8,838 nucleotides of DNA from positions 1 to 8,838 of the forward strand of contig JAZNQX010000173.1 of NCBI GenBank assembly GCA_045590395.1, written 5' to 3'. The notes beneath the pieces are model-generated. The model did not search any database. It was not told the origin of the DNA and saw only the letters and a program-made list of their open reading frames with translations. Each line of letters opens with the position of its first letter. Position 1 is the first letter of the stretch. Made by a program: the position numbers and the translations under genes. Source of the DNA: SIG607 sp045590395 (GTDB lineage: Bacteria > Bacillota > Clostridia > Oscillospirales > Acutalibacteraceae). Shown piece by piece: positions 1 to 8,352 of this stretch.

Positions 1-1728
1 GGCGAAATCGTTATCAACCCCACATTAGAGCAAAGAGCAAAGACCGACCTTAACCTCACCGTTTCTTCTACTGCTGACTTGGTTGCTATGATCGAAGCCG
101 GCGCAAACGAAATCGATGATGATTTAATGTTTGACTGCATCATGGCAGGTCACGAAGAAAACAAGAAGGTTGTTGAATTCATCAACGGCATCATTGCTGA
201 AATCGGCAAAGAGAAGTTCGAGTTCGTTTCCAACGATCCCGACCCTGCTATTATGGAAGAAATTGAAGCTTTCTGCATTGAAGATGTTAGAAAAGCTCTT
301 GATACCGATGACAAACTCGTTCGTGACGCTGCTTTACTTCCTATTTACCAAGCTGTTCACGAGAAGTTTGACGAGCGTTTCGAAGGCCAAGAGGCTAAAC
401 TTGATGAGATTATGTATCTCGTTCAAAAGCATGTTGTTCGTGCTTGGCTTAAGGACGAGAAGAAGCGTGTTGACGGACGCGGTATTGATGAAATCCGTCC
501 GCTTGATGCACAAATCGACCTTCTTCCCAGAGTTCACGGTACAGGTATGTTCACCCGTGGACAGACTCAGGTTCTTTCCTGCGCTACCCTTGCTTCAGTA
601 AGTGAGGCTCAGAAGCTTGACGGTCTTGATGAAGAAACCGAAAAGCGTTATATCCACCACTACAATTTCCCCTCCTTCAGTGTTGGCGAAACCAAGCCAT
701 CCCGTGGCCCCGGAAGAAGAGAAATCGGTCACGGCGCACTTGCCGAGCGTTCTCTTATTCCTGTTCTTCCCAGCGTTGAGGAGTTCCCCTATGCAATAAG
801 AGTTGTAAGTGAGGTTCTTTCCTCTAACGGTTCTACCTCTCAGGCATCCGTTTGCGGTTCTACCCTTGCTCTTATGGCAGCAGGTGTTCCCATTAAGGCT
901 CCCGTTGCAGGTATTTCCTGCGGTCTTATCACAGGTGATGAGGGCGTTTACGGCGACTTTATGACTATGGTTGACATTCAGGGTCTTGAGGACTTCTACG
1001 GCGATATGGACTTTAAGGTTGCAGGTACTAAAGAGGGTATCACCTCTATTCAGATGGACTTAAAGGTACATGGTCTTACTCCTGCTATTATTAAAGAGGC
1101 TCTTGAGAAGACCCATAAAGCCAGAAATTACATTCTTGATGAGGTTATCTGCAAATGTATTGCAGAGCCCAGAAAAGAACTTTCAAAATATGCTCCCAAA
1201 ATGCTTTCTACCGTTATTGACCCCTCTAAAATTGGTGATGTTATCGGTAAGCAGGGTAAGGTTATCCAGTCTATTCAGGAGCAGTGCGAGGTTACCATCA
1301 ATATTGAAGATGACGGTCACGTATATATTGCAGGTATTGATATTGATAAGTGTAAACAGGCACTGTCAATAGTTGAAACCATTGCTAACGACCCTGAAAT
1401 CGGCGCTATTTATAAGGGTAAGGTTACCCGTCTTATGAGCTTTGGTGCTTTTGTTGAAATAGCTCCCGGTAAGGAAGGTCTTGTTCACGTGAGCAAACTG
1501 GATGTTAAGCGTGTTGAGAAGGTTGAAGATGTAGTCAGCGTTGGTGACGAAGTAATTGTTAAGGTTACCGAAATCGACGACCAGGGCAGACTTAACCTTT
1601 CCAGAAGAGACGCTCTTGTTGAGATCGAGGGCGCAGTTGTTGAAGAGGGTGCCGACGAAGAGCCGGAAAGAAAGCCCAGAAACAACGGCGGACAGCGCCG
1701 CGGATTCAGACGCCGCAATGATAATTAA
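1..1728 (+). CDS. pnp: Polynucleotide phosphorylase, 5'-truncated by window edge
   Basis: PNPase degrades RNA 3'-to-5' using phosphate, releasing nucleoside diphosphates; it is a cytoplasmic trimer and often a degradosome component. The reading frame is open from base 1 and begins with GEIVINPTLEQ, typical of the end of the first RNase PH core. The ATG at 79 is therefore internal, and roughly 140-155 N-terminal residues are missing. In fragment numbering: an alpha-helical linker at about 30-150; the second, catalytic RNase PH core at about 155-390 with FTRGQTQ (184-190), SSNGSTSQAS and the metal-site segment GDMDFK (334-339); a KH domain at about 400-460 with GKQG (416-419); an S1 domain at about 467-538; then an acidic stretch and an Arg/Gly-rich tail. 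Oddities: the segment usually reading LMDAGVP is LMAAGVP (Ala at 293), and the KH loop is GKQG where GPGG is commonest. No frameshift is seen. The identification is very secure. Confidence 0.97.
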   Translation, partial: GEIVINPTLEQRAKTDLNLTVSSTADLVAMIEAGANEIDDDLMFDCIMAGHEENKKVVEFINGIIAEIGKEKFEFVSNDPDPAIMEEIEAFCIEDVRKALDTDDKLVRDAALLPIYQAVHEKFDERFEGQEAKLDEIMYLVQKHVVRAWLKDEKKRVDGRGIDEIRPLDAQIDLLPRVHGTGMFTRGQTQVLSCATLASVSEAQKLDGLDEETEKRYIHHYNFPSFSVGETKPSRGPGRREIGHGALAERSLIPVLPSVEEFPYAIRVVSEVLSSNGSTSQASVCGSTLALMAAGVPIKAPVAGISCGLITGDEGVYGDFMTMVDIQGLEDFYGDMDFKVAGTKEGITSIQMDLKVHGLTPAIIKEALEKTHKARNYILDEVICKCIAEPRKELSKYAPKMLSTVIDPSKIGDVIGKQGKVIQSIQEQCEVTINIEDDGHVYIAGIDIDKCKQALSIVETIANDPEIGAIYKGKVTRLMSFGAFVEIAPGKEGLVHVSKLDVKRVEKVEDVVSVGDEVIVKVTEIDDQGRLNLSRRDALVEIEGAVVEEGADEEPERKPRNNGGQRRGFRRRNDN

Positions 1729-1732
1729 AGGT

Positions 1733-1764
1733 AAGGACGGTGTCATTCACACCGTCCTTTATTT
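1733..1764 (+). terminator. Intrinsic terminator after pnp
   Basis: An 11-bp perfect stem pairs 1733-1743 with 1749-1759 around a 5-nt loop (CATTC). It starts 4 nt after the pnp stop codon and is followed by TTATTT. The stem is strong, but the T-tract is short and interrupted by A, so termination may be partial. No clear promoter lies between it and prfC 22 nt further on, so read-through from pnp is a plausible supply of prfC transcript. Confidence 0.75.
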
Positions 1765-1785
1765 ACAGTTTAGGAGAATTGTTTT

Positions 1786-3378
1786 ATGAGCGAAATGAAA
1801 CAGGAAATAAACCGCAGAAGAACCTTTGCGATAATTTCCCACCCTGATGCAGGTAAAACCACACTTACCGAAAAACTGCTTCTTTACGGAGGCGCTATTC
1901 AGCTTGCAGGAAGCGTTAAGGGTAAGGCTACCGCAAGACACGCTGTGTCCGACTGGATGGAGCTTGAAAAGCAGAGAGGTATTTCGGTTACATCTTCGGT
2001 GCTTCAGTTTGAGTATGACGGATACTGTATAAATATACTTGATACCCCTGGACATCAGGACTTTTCAGAGGACACCTACCGTACCCTTATGGCAGCCGAC
2101 AGCGTTGTTATGGTTATTGACGCCGCAAAGGGTATTGAGCCACAGACCAGAAAGCTCTTTAAGGTAGTTGCCCGTAGAAATATTCCTATTTTCACCTTTA
2201 TAAATAAGATGGACAGAGATTCCCGTGACCCCTTTGAGCTTATTGACCAGCTTGAAAAGGAATTCGGTATAGGCACATATCCTATGAACTGGCCTATTGG
2301 CTCAGGTGTTGATTTCAAGGGCGTTTTTGATAGAGAAAACAGAAGAATTCTCGCCTTTGAACAGTTTAAAAAGGGTCAGAATAAGCTTGAAGCTATAGAG
2401 TGCGATATTACCGACACCGATAAGCTTGACGAACTTATAGGCCCTTATCTTCGCGCCGACCTTGTTGACCAGATAGAACTGCTTGACGGCGCAAGCTATG
2501 ATTTTGATTTAGAGCAGATAAGATACGGAAAGCTAAGCCCTGTATTTTTCGGCTCTGCTCTTACTAATTTCGGTGTTGAACCCTTCCTTGAAAGCTTTTT
2601 AACCCTTACAACACCGCCCCTTCCAAGAAATACGATAGACGGTACGGTTAACCCAGAGGATGATAATTTCTCTGCCTTTGTATTCAAGATTCAGGCGAAT
2701 ATGAATAAAGCGCACCGCGACAGACTTACCTTTATGCGTATATGCTCAGGTAAATTTGAGCGCAACAAAGAATATTTCCATATCCAGTCGGGAAAATCTA
2801 TGAGACTTTCTCAGCCGCAACAGCTTATGGCGCAGGAAAGAGAAATTGTAGATGAGGCCTATGCAGGTGATATTATAGGTGTTTTTGACCCCGGTATTTT
2901 CTCAATAGGTGACACAATTTGCTCTGCTAAAAATAAGGTGACCTTTGAGGGCATACCTACCTTTGCGCCTGAACATTTTGCCGTTTACGAGCAGATAGAT
3001 ACCCTTAAAAGAAAACAGTTTGTAAAGGGTATGACCCAGATAGCCCAAGAGGGTGCTATTCAGATTTTCCATGAGCCTGACAGCGGTATGGAACGGGTTA
3101 TAGTAGGCGTTGTTGGTGTGCTTCAGTTTGAAGTACTTGAATACCGTCTTAAAAACGAATATAATGTAGATGTAAGAAAGACAAGTATGCCCTATGAACT
3201 GATAAGGTGGATAGAAGGGGACAATATAGATGTTAAAAATCTTAACCTTACCTCTGATACAAAGCTTGTTCAGGATTTTAAGGACAGATATCTGCTTATC
3301 TTTACAAGTGAGTGGAATATAAACTGGGCGCTACAGAAAAACGAGGGGCTTATTCTTTCTGAATTTTCAAATAACTGA
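1786..3378 (+). CDS. prfC: Peptide chain release factor 3 (RF3)
   Basis: RF3 is a translational GTPase that removes RF1/RF2 from the ribosome after peptide release. The 530-residue length is normal for the family. The GTPase domain (about 10-275) has all its signatures: P-loop SHPDAGKTT at 18-26, switch I segment RGISVTSS at 64-71, DTPGHQD at 86-92 and NKMDRD at 140-145. These, with the early KGKATARHAVSDWM-type segment, match RF3 rather than EF-G, which would carry a different effector region and extra domains IV and V. The beta-barrel domain (about 290-380) and RF3-specific C-terminal domain (about 390-525) follow. The start is supported by TAGGAG at 1771-1776, 9 nt before the ATG. The gene ends 21 nt before the next gene, so co-transcription is likely. 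Confidence 0.97.
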   Translation: MSEMKQEINRRRTFAIISHPDAGKTTLTEKLLLYGGAIQLAGSVKGKATARHAVSDWMELEKQRGISVTSSVLQFEYDGYCINILDTPGHQDFSEDTYRTLMAADSVVMVIDAAKGIEPQTRKLFKVVARRNIPIFTFINKMDRDSRDPFELIDQLEKEFGIGTYPMNWPIGSGVDFKGVFDRENRRILAFEQFKKGQNKLEAIECDITDTDKLDELIGPYLRADLVDQIELLDGASYDFDLEQIRYGKLSPVFFGSALTNFGVEPFLESFLTLTTPPLPRNTIDGTVNPEDDNFSAFVFKIQANMNKAHRDRLTFMRICSGKFERNKEYFHIQSGKSMRLSQPQQLMAQEREIVDEAYAGDIIGVFDPGIFSIGDTICSAKNKVTFEGIPTFAPEHFAVYEQIDTLKRKQFVKGMTQIAQEGAIQIFHEPDSGMERVIVGVVGVLQFEVLEYRLKNEYNVDVRKTSMPYELIRWIEGDNIDVKNLNLTSDTKLVQDFKDRYLLIFTSEWNINWALQKNEGLILSEFSNN

Positions 3379-3385
3379 TTTTAAG

Positions 3386-3393
3386 AAAGGGGG
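3386..3393 (+). promoter_or_regulatory. Strong ribosome binding site for the glycoside hydrolase
   Basis: AAAGGGGG lies 6 nt before the ATG at 3400, inside the 21-nt gap after prfC. It fixes the start of the hydrolase and indicates that this gene is translated independently of prfC, although probably from the same mRNA. Confidence 0.75.
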
Positions 3394-3399
3394 ATAACT

Positions 3400-5193
3400 A
3401 TGCTGGGCAAAAAATTTGCTTTCGGAGTTAACTATTTCTCAGATGAAATGTGGCACAGCTTCGACGAAAAAGCCACTGAAAAAGATTTTGCTTTACTGTC
3501 AGGCGCAGGCATCAGATATATAAGACTTTTACCTGTATGGAAAGAGTTTCAGCCTATAAAAGAGCAAGACCGCTGGGCAGGTAAGCATTTTGCTGTAGCG
3601 TATGAGGACGGCACACCCCTTGATAATTCACCTGAGGGAGATGCAGGTGTTTCTCCTGTTATGATGAACAGGCTTGAAACGGTTATGAATCTTTGTAAAA
3701 AGTATGGTCTAAAGGTAGAACTCACACTTTTTTGCTGTGCTGTAAACGGACAAAACACCGTTCCTTCCTATCTTGAAAACAGAAATATTTTTACCGACCC
3801 TACGGCTTTAATGTGGGAACAGAAATTTATTAAATATATTGTTACACGCTTTAAAGACCATGTTAGCCTCAGCGGTTTTTGTATAGGAGAGGAATATTCT
3901 GCTATTAAAAATATAAACGGTAATGTTGCGGCGCAGTATAGCTGGACCTTGATGGTTTGCAATGCTATAAGGGCTATTGATGACACCCACCCCGTTGTTT
4001 CGGGACTGTCTTCACTGGCTACCGAAAGTATGAACCCTGAAACCGCTTCCTTTTGGCAACTGCATTTTCACGCTGAGTGTGTTGATATGCTGACTGTTCA
4101 TCCTAAAAAAGTTTTTGGGGCTTACAGAAATAATACTATGCGCCCTATACTTAGTAGTTGTGCAGTAAACAACATGCTGGAGGATATAGGCGAAAAGCCC
4201 TGCTTTATAGAAAAGACAGACTTTGATGGAAAAAATGCTGACTGCAAGGCTGATTATGTAAGAGGAGATTTGCTTAGCTGTTATCTTCACCACTGCAACG
4301 GTTATTTTTTAAGCGGCGAGTTAAAGGAAGAAGCAGTCTTTAAGGAAATTAAAAAAACAGTGACTGCACTTTCAAAGATAGATATGCCAAAGCATAACTG
4401 TGACGCTGTTTGTGTTATGCCTCATAATTTACAGAAAGGGCAGCGCCTTGCAACAAATGTAATGTGCCTTTCCACACAGAACGACTTAGGGGTATCCTAC
4501 TGCTGTGCGGCTAAGGAACTCTCGCACGGTAAGCTTTACATAGTGCCCTTAGCAGAGGAAAACAGCACACTCAGTAAAAATGCTGTAGAGCGTCTTATAG
4601 ATAAAGCCCGACAGGGCGCAACTGTTTTTGTTTCGGTGGGCAGTACATTTTTTAAAGGGCTGGGTGTATTAGCGGATGATGAACTGATAGCCCGTCAAGA
4701 CAGTACGAGCACACTTTGTGTTAATATTGACGGCACAGAGCTTCCCGTAGTAGCCCGCTATGCTTACCGCTTAAAAAACATAAACGGCAAGGTACTGGCA
4801 AGCTTCAGTGACGGTACGCCTGCTATCGTCTTAAGAAAATTTGGTAACGGTAAAATTATAATAAGCCTTTTCTCTGTAGAAGCACAGGTAGCAAGGCTTA
4901 AAGGCGCTTTTGACAGAAATGATACTCCTTCTTATCATAAGGTTTATTCCCTTATTATGAAGTCGGCAGGTTTAAAGCCCTCTGTTTATACCGATAACAT
5001 TTATGTGTGCGCTAAAGAGCATAAAATCGACGAGAAGCGCAGTATAATTTCGCTTATGAACTATCATGATAGTGAGCAGAAATATACTGTTGGCGCAACC
5101 TTTGCTTATCACGTAAGAAAGGTGCTTTACGGTACACTTGACGGAAATTTAAAAAATAATGACGCGGTTATTTTTGAAATAGAGAAGTACTGA
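3400..5193 (+). CDS. Putative clan-A (GH5/GH42-like) glycoside hydrolase, intracellular
   Basis: This 597-residue protein has no signal peptide or membrane segment, so it is probably cytoplasmic. The N-terminus (FAFGVNYFSDEMW, then GIRYIRLLPVWKEFQP) resembles the first strands of a TIM-barrel glycosidase such as GH42 or GH5. Two candidate catalytic glutamates are visible: the CIGEEYS motif (E164 or E165) at the usual acid/base position, and CFIEKTDF (E271) as possible nucleophile. The spacing of about 107 residues is closer to GH5 than to GH42. After the barrel (about 1-325) comes an alpha/beta segment (about 335-440, with KLYIVPL at 378-384 and GATVFVSVGS from 406) like the glutamine-amidotransferase-fold domain of GH42 beta-galactosidases, then a beta-rich C-terminus (about 450-597). 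The substrate cannot be read from sequence. The gene lies 21 nt after prfC and 2 nt before a methyltransferase gene. The glycosidase fold is reasonably sure; the family is uncertain. Confidence 0.72.
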   Translation: MLGKKFAFGVNYFSDEMWHSFDEKATEKDFALLSGAGIRYIRLLPVWKEFQPIKEQDRWAGKHFAVAYEDGTPLDNSPEGDAGVSPVMMNRLETVMNLCKKYGLKVELTLFCCAVNGQNTVPSYLENRNIFTDPTALMWEQKFIKYIVTRFKDHVSLSGFCIGEEYSAIKNINGNVAAQYSWTLMVCNAIRAIDDTHPVVSGLSSLATESMNPETASFWQLHFHAECVDMLTVHPKKVFGAYRNNTMRPILSSCAVNNMLEDIGEKPCFIEKTDFDGKNADCKADYVRGDLLSCYLHHCNGYFLSGELKEEAVFKEIKKTVTALSKIDMPKHNCDAVCVMPHNLQKGQRLATNVMCLSTQNDLGVSYCCAAKELSHGKLYIVPLAEENSTLSKNAVERLIDKARQGATVFVSVGSTFFKGLGVLADDELIARQDSTSTLCVNIDGTELPVVARYAYRLKNINGKVLASFSDGTPAIVLRKFGNGKIIISLFSVEAQVARLKGAFDRNDTPSYHKVYSLIMKSAGLKPSVYTDNIYVCAKEHKIDEKRSIISLMNYHDSEQKYTVGATFAYHVRKVLYGTLDGNLKNNDAVIFEIEKY

Positions 5194-5195
5194 TT

Positions 5196-6221
5196 ATGAA
5201 AGATATCTGGCAATATTTAAAGGAAACAGAAAAACCTATTGTTTTATACGGCACCGGTAACGGTGCCGATAAAATTTATGCCCGTCTTTTAAAAGAGGGC
5301 ATTAAAATAAGCGGTATTTTTGCATCCCTCGGCTTTAAAAAGGGCAAAGAATTTTTTGGGTTTACGGTAACTTCCTATGAAGACCTTAAAAGTAAACTCG
5401 GCGATATGATAGTGCTTTGCTGTTTTGGAAGTCACCTTGAAAATGTTATAAAGGATATTTTAAAAATCGGCGAGGACAGTGAACTTTATCTTCCTGATGT
5501 TCCTGTTTACGGGCAGGAAATTTTTGATATTTCCTTTGCAAGAGAGCATAAGTACGAGCTTACAAAGGTTTATAATATGCTGGCTGACAGTCAGTCAAAA
5601 AAGGTTTTCGAAAATACCGTTTATTATAAGTTGACCGGTAGGGTAGAGTATCTTCTTTGCTGTGAAACCCCATATAGCGAAACAATGGATATCATAAAGC
5701 CAAACGGTGAAGCTTATCTTGACCTTGGGGCATATAGCGGTGATACGGTGTTTGAGTTTATAGAATATGATAAAAACTATAAAAGCATTACCGCCCTTGA
5801 GCCTGATGAGAGAAACTTTAGAAAACTTAAGAAAAACACCGAAAATTTAAAGTCTATTACCCTTATTAACGGCGCGGTGAGTGATAAAGACGGCGTTATA
5901 AAAATGTCTAAAAACAAGGGCAGGGGAAACAGCAGTACGGGAGAAACTACCGAAATAAACGCCTTTTCTATTGATAATATGACAAAAGAAAACCCACCTA
6001 CGTTCATAAAAATGGATGTAGAGGGTAGTGAGCTTTCGGCTATAAAAGGGGCGAAGGAAACGCTGAGTCACAAACCTAAAATGCAAATAGCCTGTTATCA
6101 TAGGTCTGAGGATTTATTCAGCCTTCCCTTAGAGGTACTAAGATTAAACCCCAACTATAAAATTTATATGCGAAGACAACGCTGTCTTCCTGCATGGGAT
6201 ATAAACTATATATTCATATAA
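5196..6221 (+). CDS. FkbM-family methyltransferase with N-terminal Rossmann-like domain
   Basis: This is a predicted SAM-dependent O-methyltransferase of 341 residues. Its C-terminal half carries the FkbM pattern: motif I LDLGAYSGD at 175-183, an ALEPDERNFRKL segment (the acidic residue expected to bind SAM ribose), and IKMDVEGSELSAIKGA (D274, E276) near the end. FkbM enzymes often methylate sugars or natural products; the acceptor here is unknown. The N-terminal part (about 12-115) begins PIVLYGTGNGA (14-24), a glycine-rich loop like those of sugar-modifying PglD-like or nucleotide-binding Rossmann domains, which sometimes precede FkbM domains. The start is 2 nt after the hydrolase stop; only a weak AGAGAAG (5181-5187) lies upstream, so translational coupling is likely. 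There are no membrane segments. The pairing hints at handling of a methylated or surface glycan, which is inference. Confidence 0.85.
   Translation: MKDIWQYLKETEKPIVLYGTGNGADKIYARLLKEGIKISGIFASLGFKKGKEFFGFTVTSYEDLKSKLGDMIVLCCFGSHLENVIKDILKIGEDSELYLPDVPVYGQEIFDISFAREHKYELTKVYNMLADSQSKKVFENTVYYKLTGRVEYLLCCETPYSETMDIIKPNGEAYLDLGAYSGDTVFEFIEYDKNYKSITALEPDERNFRKLKKNTENLKSITLINGAVSDKDGVIKMSKNKGRGNSSTGETTEINAFSIDNMTKENPPTFIKMDVEGSELSAIKGAKETLSHKPKMQIACYHRSEDLFSLPLEVLRLNPNYKIYMRRQRCLPAWDINYIFI
5249..5268 (+). repeat. Inverted repeat with GNRA-type loop inside the methyltransferase start
   Basis: A perfect 8-bp stem (5249-5256 with 5261-5268) closes a GTAA loop, which as RNA is a stable GUAA tetraloop. 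It begins 53 nt after the start codon and encodes part of the glycine-rich GTGNGA loop. No T-run follows, so it is not a terminator. It may stabilise the mRNA or slow ribosomes, or simply reflect codon choice. Confidence 0.6.
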
Positions 6222-6223
6222 AA

Positions 6224-6257
6224 AAAGATGGTAAACATTTTGTTTACCATCTTTAAT
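6224..6257. terminator. Bidirectional intrinsic terminator between convergent genes
   Basis: A perfect 13-bp stem pairs 6224-6236 with 6242-6254 around a 5-nt loop (ATTTT). It begins 2 nt after the methyltransferase stop and ends 4 nt before the glnN stop. On the + strand it is followed by a T-rich run (TTTAATTTTATA). On the - strand the A-run at 6221-6226 becomes a run of T. It can therefore end transcription from both sides. Confidence 0.9.
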
Positions 6258-6258
6258 T

Positions 6259-8343
6259 TTATACGCTGTAAAGCAAATCACAGTAGTTAGGATAAGGCCA
6301 CTCGTTTTCGTCCACTAAGGTTTCAGCGGTGTCCACCTTTTCTCTCATAGCGTTCATGGCAGGTATAACGCAGTCGCGATATGCCTTTGCCTTTTCAAGA
6401 ATGTCGTCTTTATTTTCGGCGGCGGTTATTGCATCATTTAGTATAGAGCAGTCAAGATAAATACCGTCGGTAATACTGCTTAATTTTTCGGCTATGCTTC
6501 TCTCATAAGCGGCAGACATACCTGCGCCCTCTTTGGCAGAAAGGTTAAGGCATATATCTGCGCTTACCTTGCTGAGTACAGGCAGAATCTGCTCTTTTGC
6601 CATTCGTATAGCGGTAAGACCTTCAATGTGAAGACTCTTATTGTATCTTTCAATATTTATAGACTCTCTTGATTTAAGCTCAGCCTCGGAATATACATTA
6701 TACTTTTTAAATAATTCAATATTATTTTTAGCGGTGTAGTAGGGAAGAGCAGACACGGTATCTGCAAGATTTAAAAGTCCGCGCTTTTCGGCTTCCTCCT
6801 GCCATTTTTCAGAATAACCGTCGCCGTTAAAGATAATGCGCTTGTGGGCTGTGTAGGTTTCGCGGATAATGGCGTGAACCTCGCTGTCGAAATCCTTTGC
6901 TTTTTCAAGACGGTCTGAGAAGCTATCGAAAGCTTCGCAAACAATAGTGTTTAAAATAGTGTTTACACCTGCAATAGACATAGGTGCGCCAAGCATTCTG
7001 AATTCAAACTTGTTACCGGTAAAGGCAAAGGGTGAGGTGCGGTTTCTGTCGGTGGTAGCCTTTCTTATTGCGGGCAGAGTTTTAACACCGAAATCCATCT
7101 TTTCACGTGCTTTTTGTGTGTATGCGGTGTCGCTTTCTATTGAATCAAGTATATCTGTAAGCTCGTCCCCGAGGAACATAGAAACAATAGCAGGGGGAGC
7201 CTCCTGACCGCCTAAACGGTGGTCGTTGCCTGCAGAAGCAACCGAAAGACGAAGTAAATCCTGATGAGAATCTACCGCGCGAATCATAGCGCAGAGAATT
7301 AGCAGGAACTGTAAATTCTCACTGGGTGTTTTACCGGGGTTTAAAAGGTTAACGCCTGTATCGGTAATAAGTGACCAGTTGTTGTGCTTACCGCTGCCAT
7401 TCAGTCCACCAAAGGGCTTTTCGTGAAGCAGACAAACAAGACCGTGCTTTTCAGCCACCTTTTTAAGTATTTCCATAGTAAGCTGATTATGGTCGGTGGA
7501 AATATTAACGGTTGTGAAAACGGGCGCCATTTCGTGCTGCGAGGGGGCAACCTCGTTATGCTTTGTCTTAGAGGGGATGCCCAGCATCCAAAGCTCCTTG
7601 TCAAGCTCCTTCATAAAAGCGGAAACTCTGGGGCGGATAACACCGTAATAGTGGTCGCCAAGCTCCTGACCTTTGGGGGCGGGAGCACCGAAAAGAGTTC
7701 TTCCGCAGAATCTTAAGTCCTCGCGCTTATCATAAAGCTTTTTATCTACAAGGAAATATTCCTGCTCAGCGCCAACGGTGGGCTTTACGGTTTTAACATC
7801 GGTGTTGCCGAAAAGACGGATAAGGCGGAGAGAGGAATCATTAAGTGCCTGCATAGAGCGAACAAGAGGAGTCTTCTTGTCAAGGGCGTGTCCACCGTGA
7901 GAATAGAATGCGGTGGGGATACAAAGAGAACCGTCTTTAACAAAGGCATAGGAAGTGGGGTCCCAAGCGGTGTAGCCTCTTGCCTCAAAGGTAGCGCGCA
8001 AACCGCCTGTGGGGAATGACGAACCGTCAGCTTCACCTTTTATAAGCTCTTTTCCCGAAAATTCAAGAATTACCTTGCCGTCATCGGTAGGTGTAATAAA
8101 GCTGTCATGCTTTTCGGCGGTGATCCCGGTCATGGGCTGGAACCAATGAGTGAAATGGGTGGCACCGCGCTCGATCGCCCAATCCTTCATGGCGTTTGCC
8201 ACGATGTTGGCAGTCTCTATATCCATGCGCTTTCCGTTCTGGTGGGTTGCGCGGACCTTGGTATAAACCTCTTTTGGGAGCTTTGCGCGCATTACGGTGT
8301 CGTTGAACACCATAGAACCGAATTCTTCAATAACCTTACTCAT
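6259..8343 (-). CDS. glnN: Glutamine synthetase type III
   Basis: GSIII makes glutamine from glutamate, ammonia and ATP in the cytoplasm and forms large dodecamers. The 694-residue length fits type III (about 700) and is far longer than GSI or GSII. Signatures: GATHFTHWFQPMTG (60-73), the FPTGGLRATFEARGYTAWD block (110-128), GAEQEYF (191-197) with metal-binding glutamates, KHNEVAPSQHE (261-271), and GLNGSGKHNNWS (313-324) of the ATP/glutamate site. The long C-terminal helical extension of type III follows. The start is set at the ATG at 8343: AAAGGA (8353-8358) lies 9 nt upstream. A TTG start 24 nt further upstream is possible but would place that Shine-Dalgarno site inside the gene. The gene is probably monocistronic, ending at the hairpin shared with the methyltransferase gene. 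No riboswitch is evident in its short leader. Confidence 0.97.
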   Translation of the reverse strand: MSKVIEEFGSMVFNDTVMRAKLPKEVYTKVRATHQNGKRMDIETANIVANAMKDWAIERGATHFTHWFQPMTGITAEKHDSFITPTDDGKVILEFSGKELIKGEADGSSFPTGGLRATFEARGYTAWDPTSYAFVKDGSLCIPTAFYSHGGHALDKKTPLVRSMQALNDSSLRLIRLFGNTDVKTVKPTVGAEQEYFLVDKKLYDKREDLRFCGRTLFGAPAPKGQELGDHYYGVIRPRVSAFMKELDKELWMLGIPSKTKHNEVAPSQHEMAPVFTTVNISTDHNQLTMEILKKVAEKHGLVCLLHEKPFGGLNGSGKHNNWSLITDTGVNLLNPGKTPSENLQFLLILCAMIRAVDSHQDLLRLSVASAGNDHRLGGQEAPPAIVSMFLGDELTDILDSIESDTAYTQKAREKMDFGVKTLPAIRKATTDRNRTSPFAFTGNKFEFRMLGAPMSIAGVNTILNTIVCEAFDSFSDRLEKAKDFDSEVHAIIRETYTAHKRIIFNGDGYSEKWQEEAEKRGLLNLADTVSALPYYTAKNNIELFKKYNVYSEAELKSRESINIERYNKSLHIEGLTAIRMAKEQILPVLSKVSADICLNLSAKEGAGMSAAYERSIAEKLSSITDGIYLDCSILNDAITAAENKDDILEKAKAYRDCVIPAMNAMREKVDTAETLVDENEWPYPNYCDLLYSV

Positions 8344-8352
8344 CTTAGTGGT

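Noticed and set aside
79..81. ATG as the start of pnp
   Set aside because: The frame is open upstream to base 1 and encodes conserved PNPase sequence, so the gene starts outside the window.
1366..1746. 126-codon open frame on the - strand inside pnp
   Set aside because: It is antisense to the conserved KH/S1 coding region, has no recognisable domain and overlaps the pnp terminator.
1765..1785. Separate promoter for prfC after the hairpin
   Set aside because: No -35/-10 pair with acceptable spacing fits in the short gap; only a ribosome binding site is visible.
7384..7716. 110-codon open frame on the + strand inside glnN
   Set aside because: It is opposite a highly conserved part of glnN and has no recognisable domain; the open frame follows from glnN codon use.
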